Positions 11,880-23,475 of a DNA stretch of 64,000 nt are shown piece by piece; positions within the stretch are counted from its first letter, which is position 1; every line of letters begins with the position of its first letter. A program made the position numbers and the translations under genes. This DNA is from Theristus sp. LFF4_11 (taxonomy: Eukaryota; Nematoda; Chromadorea; Monhysterida; Xyalidae): NCBI GenBank assembly GCA_030248135.1, contig JASANC010001836.1:1-64000 (forward strand), written 5' to 3'. The notes beneath the pieces were generated by a model. That model worked only from the letters and a program-made list of their open reading frames with translations, was not told the DNA's origin and made no database searches.

Positions 11880-14800
11880 CTACAAACGTTACGGCAGCGG
11901 CAAATTGAGTGGCGCGAGCTGTGCAGCGGTGATTGACGCTGGAAGCACGGATAGGTGTCACCGTTGTTGGCGTACTTTTTGAATCGGCCGCGATACGCGC
12001 GCTTCAGTGTAGATCAGCCGAATTCGACGTTTGAGTCAGTGGTGTAACATTTGAATTAGGTGCGCTGATTGGCTTGTTGTTGTTGAGGCTGGCGAGTGTT
12101 CTGACTCATATCAGCTCGGCAATGCGCCGACAGCTGCATGGCAGTCATACGACTGCTTTTCCTGTGAGCTCGGCAAAAACGGTACGCCAGGGCAGGGACG
12201 CACCTGCCGGGACACCAAGGAGCTTAGTTGCACCATCGCTCCACTTGTTGATTGCACTGATTGGTCGTGCTAGAAGCACGCGACACATCCAATCAGAATT
12301 CAGTATTTGATCATTTGATTTCCAACTGGAGTCTGACTGACCTTGTATGTGAGCGATTGGTTACATAATCTTGAATGATGCATGCCGCGAAAAGTGAAAG
12401 AAACTAACAAACTAACCCGTTTTGCTTGAATAATTTTGGTTTGAGTGTAATTTGAAAAAAACCATAACTCTTCCAGCGTGTTCATCAACCCATCCACTGG
12501 CAAAATATTTCAATCTGGTCAAGTGATGCAGCAGCCTGCACTGATTCGCACACTCGAACGATTGGCAGAAGCAGAGGACCCGATAAAGTTGTTCTATGAC
12601 AGTGAGGAAATGACGGGGCCGATGATAAGGGAGATACGGGATGGTGGTGAGTACTGTGGTACCGTGAACGACACATGAATTTGGAATTCTTTAAAAAAAT
12701 TCAGCTGATCTGAACCGGCGATTTCTTATTTGCAGGCGGCATCATGACACGCGAGGACATGGCCAGCTATCGGTCGAAGATCCGTGACCAAGAGCAAATG
12801 TTGTACACGGACTTCCTCGACGGGCCTCTGAGAGCGTGCGCGCCACCACCACCGTCGTCTGGCGTGGTGACACTCGCGCTGATCAACGTGATTGCTGGTA
12901 TACGGGCTGGCGAAATGATTGGAATGGTTGAATTCAGGCACCGGGCTCTCGGTTACACTTACATTGCATAACGAGGATTTTCGTTTTGAAACAAACGAAA
13001 CATTCTAAATTTCATAAAAGGTCTTTGGGCCATGGCATGGAGCGGAACAAAACGTGAACGGACGAAATAAATGAGAATGAGACGGAGTTCTACATAATTT
13101 TTGAATCGATGAAACTGGCGTACGCCGATCGGAGTCGACTTGCCGATGTCGACTTTGTGCCGCATGTTCTCGAGGTTAGGCGTTTGGGATTTGACTGCGA
13201 ATTAGAAAGACCGTTTAGTAAAACTCACGGCGATACAAGCTCCCGATCAGGGATTCCTCTGGCGCATCCCTTACAAATGCTAGCTTTCAAATCGATCACG
13301 CTTCCATTTTCCATGTGACTTCTCGCAACTTTCAGCTATCGCGCCAGATGACCAGCGCGAGTTACGCCGAGTCGATTCGAGAGCGAGTGCGCTCGCGCGC
13401 GCAACCGTTCGCTTACTACGGGGCAGAATTCACGTCGAGCGCGCAGGAGGGCACATCGCACCTGTCCATTGTGGACGCTGACGGCAACGCTGTGTCGATG
13501 ACGTTGTCTATAAATATTAAGTTGGTGTCAGTGAGTTGTGTACTGTAAAAAATCATCAGGCGTTTTGATCGGCTACCAAGTAATCGGATTAGTAGCCAAA
13601 ATTGTGACCACTTTTTGCTGTTTTTTGATCGGCTACTGAGTAACCGGGTTAGTAGCCGAATTTGTGGCCTCTTTTTACTCGGTGCTAATGTTCAACATTT
13701 CAAAAGCCTCTTTTTGCTCACCCGCATTTTTTGTGCAGTTTCGGCGCCAAGCGTCGCTCTCGCTCGACGGGTCTGATCTGGAACTGTCACATGGACGACT
13801 TCAGCACGCCGGGGCACACGAACGCCTATGGGGTGCGTCCCTGCGCGGCGAACTTCGTGGCACCCGGCAAACGGCCGCAGTCGTCGACGTCGCCCATTGT
13901 TGTGTTCGACAGGGACACCGGCAAGGTTGGCTGTGCAATCGTTAGGTTTTTTTTTTCTCGGAACGTAGCAATCTACACTTTTGTATGAAACAACTACAGG
14001 GTGTTTCAGAAGTAGTGTGTAGGTGTTGGACGCGTCATTTTCGAGTTGTGTACGACCATTTAATGAAATTTTAGACAGTTGTTCAGAAATTAACTTAGAT
14101 TTGTGAGATTTCAAAGAATTATTTCAACGTATAGAAACCAAATTAAATAACAGAAAATAAATTACAGACACCGAAAAACAAAGAAACTAATAACTTCAAA
14201 AGAACACTTCAAAATATTTGGCGATAACAAACTCACACCAACGTTGTCAACTATCTTTTCTCTTCACATTAGCTATCTCCTTGCACCTATCCGTCACGGC
14301 CAAAACTGCCTTCTCGCGTTACCTCGTTAACGTTCAAAAGCCGGTATTTAAAAACAAAAAAAAAAAAAATATATAAAAAACATTCTATTCTCTCTCACTT
14401 ACTGAAAAAAGCTAAGTTTCCTCCGTTTCACCGTACAAATAAGAACCCCAGTTGCGTGCTGAAATCAAATTTTTGTGTGTTTTATCTGTCATCCGTGTTC
14501 AGGTTAATATTTTTGAATTTTGCACAAATCCAAAGTGAACTTTCCAAAATGCTAAAATTTTATTGAATATGGTTCAACACAACTCGAGTGACGCATTAAA
14601 CACCTGCCCACTACTTCTGAAACACCCTGTACGTTTGCTACTGTTTTGCTTTTTTTCTTGACAAGAGAGCTCCATACACAGCACAGGTTAATTCATAAAT
14701 TCGGTAAATCTGCCGTTTCATTGAGCGGCGTTGTTGGGGATGGAGGGGTTTCGACGCAAATATGCTGCAGTCAGTGAGAGGTTTGTAAAATGTCGCCGGC

Positions 14801-15466
14801 TATTCTTTATTGTTGAGAAACACAGCGTCAACGTTTTCACAGGTTCGTCTGGTTGTCGGCGCACAGGGTGGCTCCCGGATCATCTCCACGACGGCGTACG
14901 TGGCCGCGCGCGCTGCTCTTGGGCGAGACAGTCAGCGAAGCGGTCAGTGCGCCGCGTATTCACAATCAACTCGACCCAATGCTGACGAAGTATGAGCCGG
15001 AGTTGAGCGAGGTACAAGGGAAGTGAAATGATCGTTTGTTTCTGAGAACACCTGGCTGATGTGGCGACAATAATCATTTTACAAAAAAGATAAAACAGCA
15101 GGCAAAATGTGCCATCAGTTGATAAGAAATTGGCTCCTGCAGTTGCTGACGTCGTAGAGAGTCAAATTCATATACACTCTACGATGTATGTACCCACCGG
15201 TGTGTGCTTGAATCTAGTTTACAGTCACTGTGAGAAATCTGCCGTCCACAAATCCGAACTGCCATTAAATCACGCTGCATGTCGGTGGTGACGCCAACAT
15301 CCAGTTTTAGGAGCTCGTGGCGGCTCTGAAAGCGCGCGGCCACCAACTAGAGCCATTCCGTCGATTCAGCAATGCTCAGGCGGTACAAACGTTTGAGAAC
15401 GAGCCATACCTGATCGCAAGCACTGACAACAGACGCAGTGATCAAAGTTATCCCGCTGGCTTTTGA
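11880..15466 (+). pseudogene. Gamma-glutamyltransferase fragment (right copy), broken
   Basis: Inverted copy of the GGT exons starting inside the exon that encodes [10 protein letters not shown] and running to the stop at 15464-15466. Compared with the left copy it has several single-base deletions at 11900-11970. It also has deletions in the exon near 13080-13100 (affecting the ETEFYHQF region) and a 2-bp loss in a GC dinucleotide run within exon 14843-15011. These shift the frame. It also lacks the two N-terminal coding exons found only in the spacer. As assembled it cannot give a functional enzyme. The changes may be decay or unpolished sequence. Confidence 0.85.
13997..14629. mobile_element. 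Foldback TIR element (right-arm copy, shortened)
   Basis: Same CAGGGTGTTTC termini and TA flanks as the left-arm element, but 633 bp instead of 763 bp and much more diverged than the sequence outside it. Missing segments are scattered, not one block. Confidence 0.85.
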
Positions 15467-16461
15467 GTGGATGTCCAATTGAAAAGGACACTGTGTTTGG
15501 AAAAGCTGTTGCTCTGATGATTTCACTTCTGCATCTCTAATTGACCGTTTTTTTCTCTTTTTAGCCGAATTTTCTTTGTTGATTAGTTTTTTCAATTATT
15601 GGGTCTCGTATTGTTTCACTGCATGTTGCCATTACTTTGAAAAAACATTTTAGCTTAAACTGCAGTGCACAGTAAACATGTATTATGAAATTCACACGTG
15701 TCTTTACAACCTGTGATAAAATTGTTTTTGTTTTCTGTGAACACCATTGCAGCCTCACTATTATTACAGTCTGTAGATTGTAGATTGTAGCCTGAGAGAT
15801 TGAGATAACGTGGGCTGGGGTACTTGCAAAACGACTGTTTCCAGGACAGCTGTGAAAGAACTGCTTTACGAGTATTGTTGCTATTAGTTTTTACGAGTAT
15901 TTAGTTGAAAATTATGCAAGCAATTTTTTGCAAAAGGGCATAATTTTTATTGCACTTTTGATGACAGAACGAACCCCATTGTTACGAATCGAAAGAATGA
16001 TTTTATTTAGTGAAGGTTATTACAAAAAGACAATTATCGTTACTGCTGTTTGTGTCCTTACTTTTCTAAATAGTATCCAATCAGCTGTGTGTAGACACAG
16101 AAAGGAGCAATACTTTTCTTTCAGCTTCACCACGCAAGGAGATTTCCTTGTTGGCTGTTCGGCGGTCTTTCCCAAAAATCATTGTGGTAAAAAGCGTCTT
16201 GGTGGTGTTCCATGTTTACCACTGACCATCATGAAGGTGGTAAGCGTGGTACACCGGCCAGTTGCTTTCACACCAAAGCCATTTTTAACCAAAAAAGGTG
16301 ACCAAAAAAATAGAAACCAAAGGAGCACACCTTTTGCGTGGTTTGAACAACAAGAAGCGTTAAACTTCAGATATTTATAAATTTTCATCTGGCTGTTCGA
16401 AACCAGCATTGTAACATTTTGTCCAACTAACAAAAGTGGCAGATGAACAAAATCTAAAAAA

Positions 16462-17454
16462 ATGATAGATTCTGGTCGACTTCTGAGCTCAGTTGTTGCA
16501 GTTTGTGCGTTCGTTGCTCTGGCACAGGGTGTTGGCGACGATGTGCTGAACACAGGGTGGTGCAAATTGTTCTGCGCTGGAGACCCAAAGGCCACTTATG
16601 AACATCGCTTTTACAAGGAACGGTCAGTTAAGTCAATGCCTGATGAGTATGCGTTGATTTTAGGCGTCGACCAAGTTTAGCGAAGCCTTTTCACTCATCT
16701 GGCAACCAAGATTTACTTTTTTAAAAAGTCACACGCATTTGCAATAAAAAAACTTTACAACGGCTTGTTTTTTTGAATGACGACAAAACGTATAACAACA
16801 TTCTTTTGGTAACTTTCTGCTTTTACGTCAGCAGAACGGATTATTTGCAGGTTGACCCTTGCTGGTTATTATAAACCCGGTCAGGTATGTTGATTACTCA
16901 AATTCACAGCAGGTGAACATCTCTTTGAACGCGTTTGAACATTTCTCACATTGATCCGAATGCACAACCACATGAACTGTAATTTTCATTCTTTTTTGTG
17001 TCACGGGTATAATTTTTTTGCTTCAGTTATGTGGTTTTCTCACTTGACTACAAACTTTCTGAAATGATAACAGTATTCTCACAGAGACCCAGAACTGACA
17101 AAAACACAACCTGTTTCACCTCTGCAGCATTGGGTGTTCTGTATGTTCAACCATGACGAAATAAAAACGTTGAAAGCACTCAAAGAATACGGCGTGGCAG
17201 ACCCGATGGACTACGGTAACAACGGCACCATATATACTGGACCGTGCTACCTGTGCCAGCAGTGGCTGGATGAAGGTTGTATGTAGCTTCAGTCACATAA
17301 TTGGTTGCTATATCGTCAAATGGAGTTTTATAAAGTAACAATCGAATTTCAAGGCGACACTGTCACCAAAGAGGACGTGTTCACATTCGTGAGTAACCCG
17401 ACAGACGAGTATTGCTGCAAGCAGTCGCGACACTTTTACGCACCGCGTTGCTAA
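16462..17454 (+). CDS. Secreted cysteine-rich small protein (right copy)
   Basis: Exons 16462-16622, 16851-16884, 17128-17275 and 17336-17454 sum to 462 nt: 153 codons plus TAA. The donors are canonical GT and the acceptors AG. Signal peptide and eight-cysteine pattern are as in the left copy, and the first exon looks identical. The upstream region lacks the MITE that precedes the left copy, so the two promoters differ. Function unknown. Confidence 0.75.
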
Positions 17455-17705
17455 TAAGGTTATGCATCGATGTCACACATAAACAGTGAAATGTGATCAC
17501 TATGAAACCGGCATTTTTTGGTTTTCTTCAAAAATATGCGTACTTTCGTTGCAACAACAATGTTACTGTGATTCCAATTCCGTTGTAAATGTTGCAAGAG
17601 CGGCATCAGTTTGGGCACCAGAGAGAGAACGTGTGAAGCCACTCAAAACAGCAAAACGTGAAGCACAATTAATGAACAAAAACGTGCAATCAACACATGT
17701 ACACA

Positions 17706-20700
17706 TCACAGCATCGACTCGTAAACGTTGGTCAATTTCAATTGTTTCAATGACCTCTGAAGATTCGCCTCACCAGTGTCACAACCAAATTTATTGTTCA
17801 AGGCACCTTGCGCCACCGGGTTACTGACATTCTTGTAATGCTGCTGTTGGTGATCATCACTCACATCCGAAGCACGATTCGATGTTGGTGATTGGTCGGT
17901 GGAATGCGACGAATTCGCGAATGAATGAAAACACTGGTGGCTCGTGTGCTCGCTGATTGGCGGTAGATTGTGAAACTGATATGAAGCAGTTTGCAAGTGC
18001 AGACAATTCTCAGGAGATGTTGTTGGTTCGTCTCGTTCTAAAGGCTCGTAATGGTCGTATGCGTGTTGCTGCGATGCTGAAAATGCGAGACTATGCTGCA
18101 TGAAACCAGTGGAAGACACTGGGTAGCGCTGCATAAAGTTCTCGGAAAATTTAGTATTGTGCTGTGCTGCACCAACTGATGATGCTGGATAATGTTGCAT
18201 GACGTCAGAGTTATGCTGATTAAAGTTTGTGGAAGACACAAGATGATGCTGTGAAAGGTCGTGGCTTAACGCTGGATTATGCTGCATGAAGTCGTTGACG
18301 TTTGACGATTCATTAAGTAGCATAATATCACTTGGCTGGCTGGAGATGCTGGGTGTTGAACGATACGCCAAACTGCCGTTGGTCAATGGAAATGACATCA
18401 ATCCTGATGATGCGGCATGATGCTGCATAACGCTCGGAGATGCCGACATCACCATGACATTATTATGTGAATGCAATGGCAGGTTGTTGTTGCTGCCGCT
18501 GTGTTGAACCACATTGCTATCGTGGTTGTTGCTGTTGTTGTTGCGAAGTTGCGCCTGAGTTTATGATTTAGAAGTTGCTGTTGTTGTTGTTGTTGTTGCA
18601 AAGGAGCCTGAGTAATTCATGTTGCAAAAAAGTCTGCAAAATGTGTTGAGGGTTGAAAAAGTTTCTCGCGTGGGCATACAACCAGTGAACGTAAGCAGAC
18701 GTTTTCACCTGCAAACTGGTCATGTCCACCATGGCGTACGGCCGGATGGGGACTTGCAATCGTGCGACTGAGGTCGGTAGCACGTGGACTGCCCGTTCCA
18801 GTTTCTCCAATCGTTCTTGCATGTCGTTGCTAGTCTGAAACAATGATGCACTGTAATTGCGAACTGTTGTGGTTGTGTCTCTAAGAGGCCATCAGTTCAC
18901 AGTCCAGCTAAACTCAACACCCAATCATAAATGTTCCCCAATTATAACCAACCTCACTGCCGCCTGTGCTATTCCGCAAGTTGCGCTGAATCTCAATGGA
19001 CAGCTGTCTTTTGTAGTTGTGCATGCGGTCGCAGGCGAACAGCTTTTCTGGCGGCACCGACCACGCAACACATTCGACTGTGCCAGCGTCCTGTTCGTAG
19101 CTGTCAGTGGTGTTTGGAGCAAGCTGATGTGCTTGGTTGGTTTGCGGCAGGAAGACACTCGTTAACACAAGCGAACAACCGAACTGCGTTGGCAGCAGCG
19201 GAAGCAAGGGGCTTTTCTGAATAACAAACGGTCAGAATGAACTTTTCTGGAAATCAAAGGCTTTGTCGGTGACAAAAACACCATTTAATTCATAAAAAAC
19301 ACCTGAAAATGAACCGACTGGAACAAACCTGATTTTCGCCAATCCACACCGCTTTCAAGGTGTTCTTTGTGGCCAATGCAGAATACGGCAGATACTGGAG
19401 TCGATTTGCTCGAACATCAAGCACCGTCAATTCGGAAAACTGCGCGAAAACATCGGGCAACGTTTGAAGGCGGTTCCAACTGAGATCCACAATTCGCAGG
19501 CGACGACAACCACAGATCTGGAAAGTTGATTAGATTGGTGGAAAAGTTAAATTCTGATAAAAAATACAATTTTACACCACTTTTGAAATTGTCAGATATT
19601 TTCTCACCTGTCTAGGCAACGCCGTCAAATGATTGTGGGCCAGTGACAGCTCTTGAAGGTTTTTGAGACTGGCAATATTGGCGCTGAGCGACTCAATCTG
19701 GTTGTGACGTGCCGATAATCGTCGAAGATTGTGACACCTGATTAAAAATTTACAAAATTCAATAAACCCTTTACGGACGAAACTGAACGCCAGATTCAAT
19801 CATAAACGCTTTCACCCAATCGTCACAACTTTGTGCGAACCTACTGAAAACTGCACTGACCTGCCAATCGAGTCAGGCAGCTCCTTCAATTGGTTGCCAT
19901 CCAGCAGCAACACTCGTACGAAGAGCGCATCGAAATCCGGCAGTGACTTCAACTGATTGTCACACATGTCTAAATGGGCCAGTGACTCCAAGTATTCCAG
20001 TTGTGTGGGCATGATCGTCAGATAGTTGTGCGCCAACTCCAGCAGTTCCAGTTGTCGGAGACGACAGATTGGCTGAAAACGTTAAGAGCAAGTGCAGAAG
20101 TTTTAAACACATGCATTGATTGCAGCATTGCCTATTGGGCTGCGTCTTGGATTTGCATGCCATGCAGCCAATCGATCGGCCGGCCCAGTTCTAGTGCGGA
20201 ACAATCTAACTTTGTTCAGCTTTGTCCAAAAAGTTAACCCGAACGCCAACCTGCGGCAATTGCAACAACTCGTTCCACGAAGCGTCCAGAATTCGCAAGC
20301 ATAGCATCTCTCCAATAGACGCCGGTAACCGCTGCAACTGATTATGCGCGCACAGTAAGTTCTCCAGTCGCGTCAATCTTCCAATGGTGTTCGGCAAGGA
20401 TTTCAGTCGATTCGAACAGACATCCAACAGTTTCAATTGACCGAGCAATCCGATGTTCTTTGGCAACTGCTTCAATTGGCAACCAGACAAGGACAATTCG
20501 GTTAAGCTGTGCAGAGTTGCGATGCAGGATGGCATGGCTGGTAAGGTGTTGAGTGAAACGTCCAGCCTGGTGAGATGCGTGCAGAACTTCAACGTGTCTG
20601 GCAGGTTGCTGAGATCTGGATAGCGTCTTTATGCTAGAGTTAGGAAAATGTTCCGGAAATCAGAAACACAACACCAACAGAAAGAAGCAGATCCATCAAC

Positions 20701-21420
20701 AAACCGTTTCGTTGCAGATTGAGCGCGGTCAACTCTCTCAGCACGCCGATGCTGGGCGTGAGCTCGCTTAGGTGATTGTCGCATAACAGCAGTTCATGCA
20801 GTTGGCGATTGTCCAGTACCACCTGTGAATCGCTCATCAGTTTGATTAACAATAAAGCCATGTTCAAATTCTAGCTTTAGATGGAAGATCATTTAGTGTT
20901 TCAGCAATGAAAATGTTTAAAATCAGAAATCACAATTTATCAGAAAAGCACAAATTACCTGAGGCACATTTTCCAAGCCATTCGAGGACAAATCGATCTC
21001 GAGCGACTTCCAATTCGAGCCAGTGTTGTTCCAATTGCCTCCAGTTTCACGATTCACGTTGTTCACACTAACGCTAGCTCCTTTGCAATCAGTAGTCAAA
21101 TTATTTCGGCAAAATCGCTCGAAATAGTTCATGGAAGTCATCGACTGGTTCGACCTTTTCGCCGTCGAATGCAGCAAAACGGGTGTCGAGGCAGAGAAAT
21201 CGCCACCGAAACTCGCATTATTACAAATGAAATGGTCTTGTTTTTGAACGATTCGGCGACTGTTGGCGCCTTTCTTTGCAATCGAAAATGCACCGCTGCT
21301 GGCGGATGCTTGACGGTGTGTGAGTTTACGCCAAAATGAGCGAATGGTACCCGTGTGACGATTGGCATTGTTGACGTTGCCGTGGCAAACGTTCGACCGT
21401 TGTTCGATTGTGCCACTCAT
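17706..21420 (-). CDS. LAP-family leucine-rich repeat protein, PDZ-less (right copy)
   Basis: Mirror of the left LAP gene. Exons: 20959-21420, 20705-20822, about 20251-20626, 19861-20072, 19608-19737, 19329-19517, 18953-19216, 18709-18834, 17706-18554. All frames stay open. Visible substitutions against the left copy include SFPF to SFPL, NFKQHN to NFNQHN and YQFQN to YQFHN in the last exon. Substitutions without frameshifts suggest real allelic or paralogous divergence and argue against random sequencing error. The LKAVWIGENQ LAP hallmark is kept. No PDZ domain is present. Confidence 0.85.
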
Positions 21421-22757
21421 GATATGCTAAACGCCAGTTTGCGTGACCCCAATTTCCAGTGATAATTTTTGTGTGCCTGAAAGTATGAAGAAATAATGAT
21501 CGAGTGGTGAAAAGTGTGATGATACAACAGAATACCTGATAGAAGCAGGCATACAGACATTAACAACACAGCACAAAATGATGAGAATCATGCAAATATG
21601 AAAACCTAAAAGCCGAACAAAAGGTGGAAACAAATGATGGATTTTCAAAATGTGCGCGACTTACAATTCCTAAAGTCTTTTGATTACCATAATGTCGAGT
21701 CTGTACTTTTGATTTATTCATTTCGTAACTTCGCGTTATATTCACACAATTATGGCATTACAGAAATCATAAAAAATATAATTTCTTCCATTATAAAACC
21801 AACAAATAAACGAAAAAAAAGAATCGAACGAGAACAAAAGCTAGCAAAATCCACAAAATAGCGGTGAAATCAGCGCACAAAACATCCACAATTAAAAATC
21901 GGTTTCTGATCGGACTGCCGTGTAATAACACTGCATGGAGATTAATAAAATTAATAAAAACATATGTTAAACACTGTTAAAATATTTCGTTGCTTTGTTC
22001 GAAAACAAGCAAATTTCCATGCAGAATTACAAAATACAGAATTACGTCATAATCATCAGATATCAGATAAAACTCTGAAATTGGTGACAAAATCAAAGGG
22101 CTAAAAAGAACCAGTGCTACCCTTTTCGGTTGGGAGGGATGGCAATTCAGGAGTTGAACAAACTACCAGCAACAGTAAACATTCTTTCAAAACAGGTTTA
22201 AACAAAATTTGAAAAAAAATTACAACAGAAAAATTTAACGGTATCGTTCAATCTGTGAGTGTAGACAGTTTCGAAACTACATCAAAATATAGATCTGCAA
22301 ACGCACCAAGAAGCCACTAAAAATAGTAAAGACACTATAATGTGAAGAATATTTCCAAGTAAAATAATTTTGTTCTCATTATACATGTACGAGTAATTCG
22401 AAGAGAAAAAACCATCATAAGATCTTTGAACTAAACATAGTATTTTGAAAATAAATCCGCATAACTTTCGCAAATAAATACCAAATGATTCACAACAACA
22501 AACAAGAGCGCAATCGAGAGTATGAAATTTTGCTTGGCAGCACCCAAAAAGCGGAAGGGAAACACCGAAATTTTGTGATTTTGAAAAAATTAAAGTGTCG
22601 ATCAGTGCAAAGTTAGAAAATAATAAACGACAAAAAAGCGAGTTCACACTACTTTTAGGGTGTGCGGAAGGCGCATAACCACCGCGTTCTCTATTGGTCC
22701 ATGGAAGAAACAAAGTCCATACCTGAAGTCTCATTGACACGTGTTCGTCTGGAGTGA

Positions 22758-23475
22758 TTGTCTTTAGCGACACACAAACACACTGGCACATCAATGTCTC
22801 AGATCACGTCTGCGCAAAATTACGCATGAGGCTTCAAACATGGCTTTACGTTTACAAACGGAATCAAAAATAATAGGATGAAATCTCTCACAACCAAAAG
22901 AGCTCATCAAATGGAAAAATCACCGAAAATCCGAATTTTGCTTTCGTTTTCGTACAATGAAATTTAAAAACACAATTCGTTTCATGATATGCGAAATAAA
23001 TTCACACAGAAACACAAACCCACTGCAATTTGTTTAGATTTTTGAAACGATGATACAGTATTGCATTAGCTTAGCTAACGACAAAACATGAGTATTTTTC
23101 TGGAGAGCATTTGTGACAAGATTTTTGAGGACACCCTAAATAAGAGGGTAAAACTGGTGACAAGCTTGAGTTTGCTCAAAAAAGGTTATAATAACTGCCA
23201 CGCAAAAACCGTTACAGACATACAAAAATGAAAAACAGTTTGAACTGTTTCTGCGTAACAGTGCCAGCCAGCCAAGAGAACACAACAAACAAACAAGACA
23301 CAAACAAACATCACGACAGACAAGACGACGCTATCCTAACTAGAAAGTAACTATCGAAATTGAAGCCAGAAACATAGACAAAGTGTACGTACATGTACAA
23401 CATATTTCGCTGAAAAATAGCGAGTTAAAAAATAACAAAAAACACTATATGCAACGTGAAAAAAACTCCATCGGA
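22758..23475. other. Intergenic stretch after visible palindrome
   Basis: AT-rich, no supported gene. It separates the mirrored LAP upstream region from the 3' end of the GCS gene. Whether it is still part of the palindrome cannot be tested because its mirror lies before position 1. Confidence 0.5.

Larger units (their letters stand above)
11880..22757 (-). repeat. Right arm of giant inverted repeat
   Basis: Near-identical reverse complement of 1-11323. It lacks the 262-bp MITE of the left arm and has a foldback element about 130 bp shorter. Close to the axis (11880-12020) it shows several single-base and 2-3 base deletions relative to the left arm. The LAP reading frame is intact, with a few amino-acid substitutions. 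Pairing continues to the last base that can be tested, so the palindrome may extend past 22757. Confidence 0.97.

Noticed and set aside
1..22757. Palindrome as a single-molecule hairpin read artefact
   Set aside because: Arms differ by a clean TA-flanked MITE insertion and by amino-acid substitutions with intact frames, so they derive from two DNA copies. A two-haplotype mis-join remains possible.
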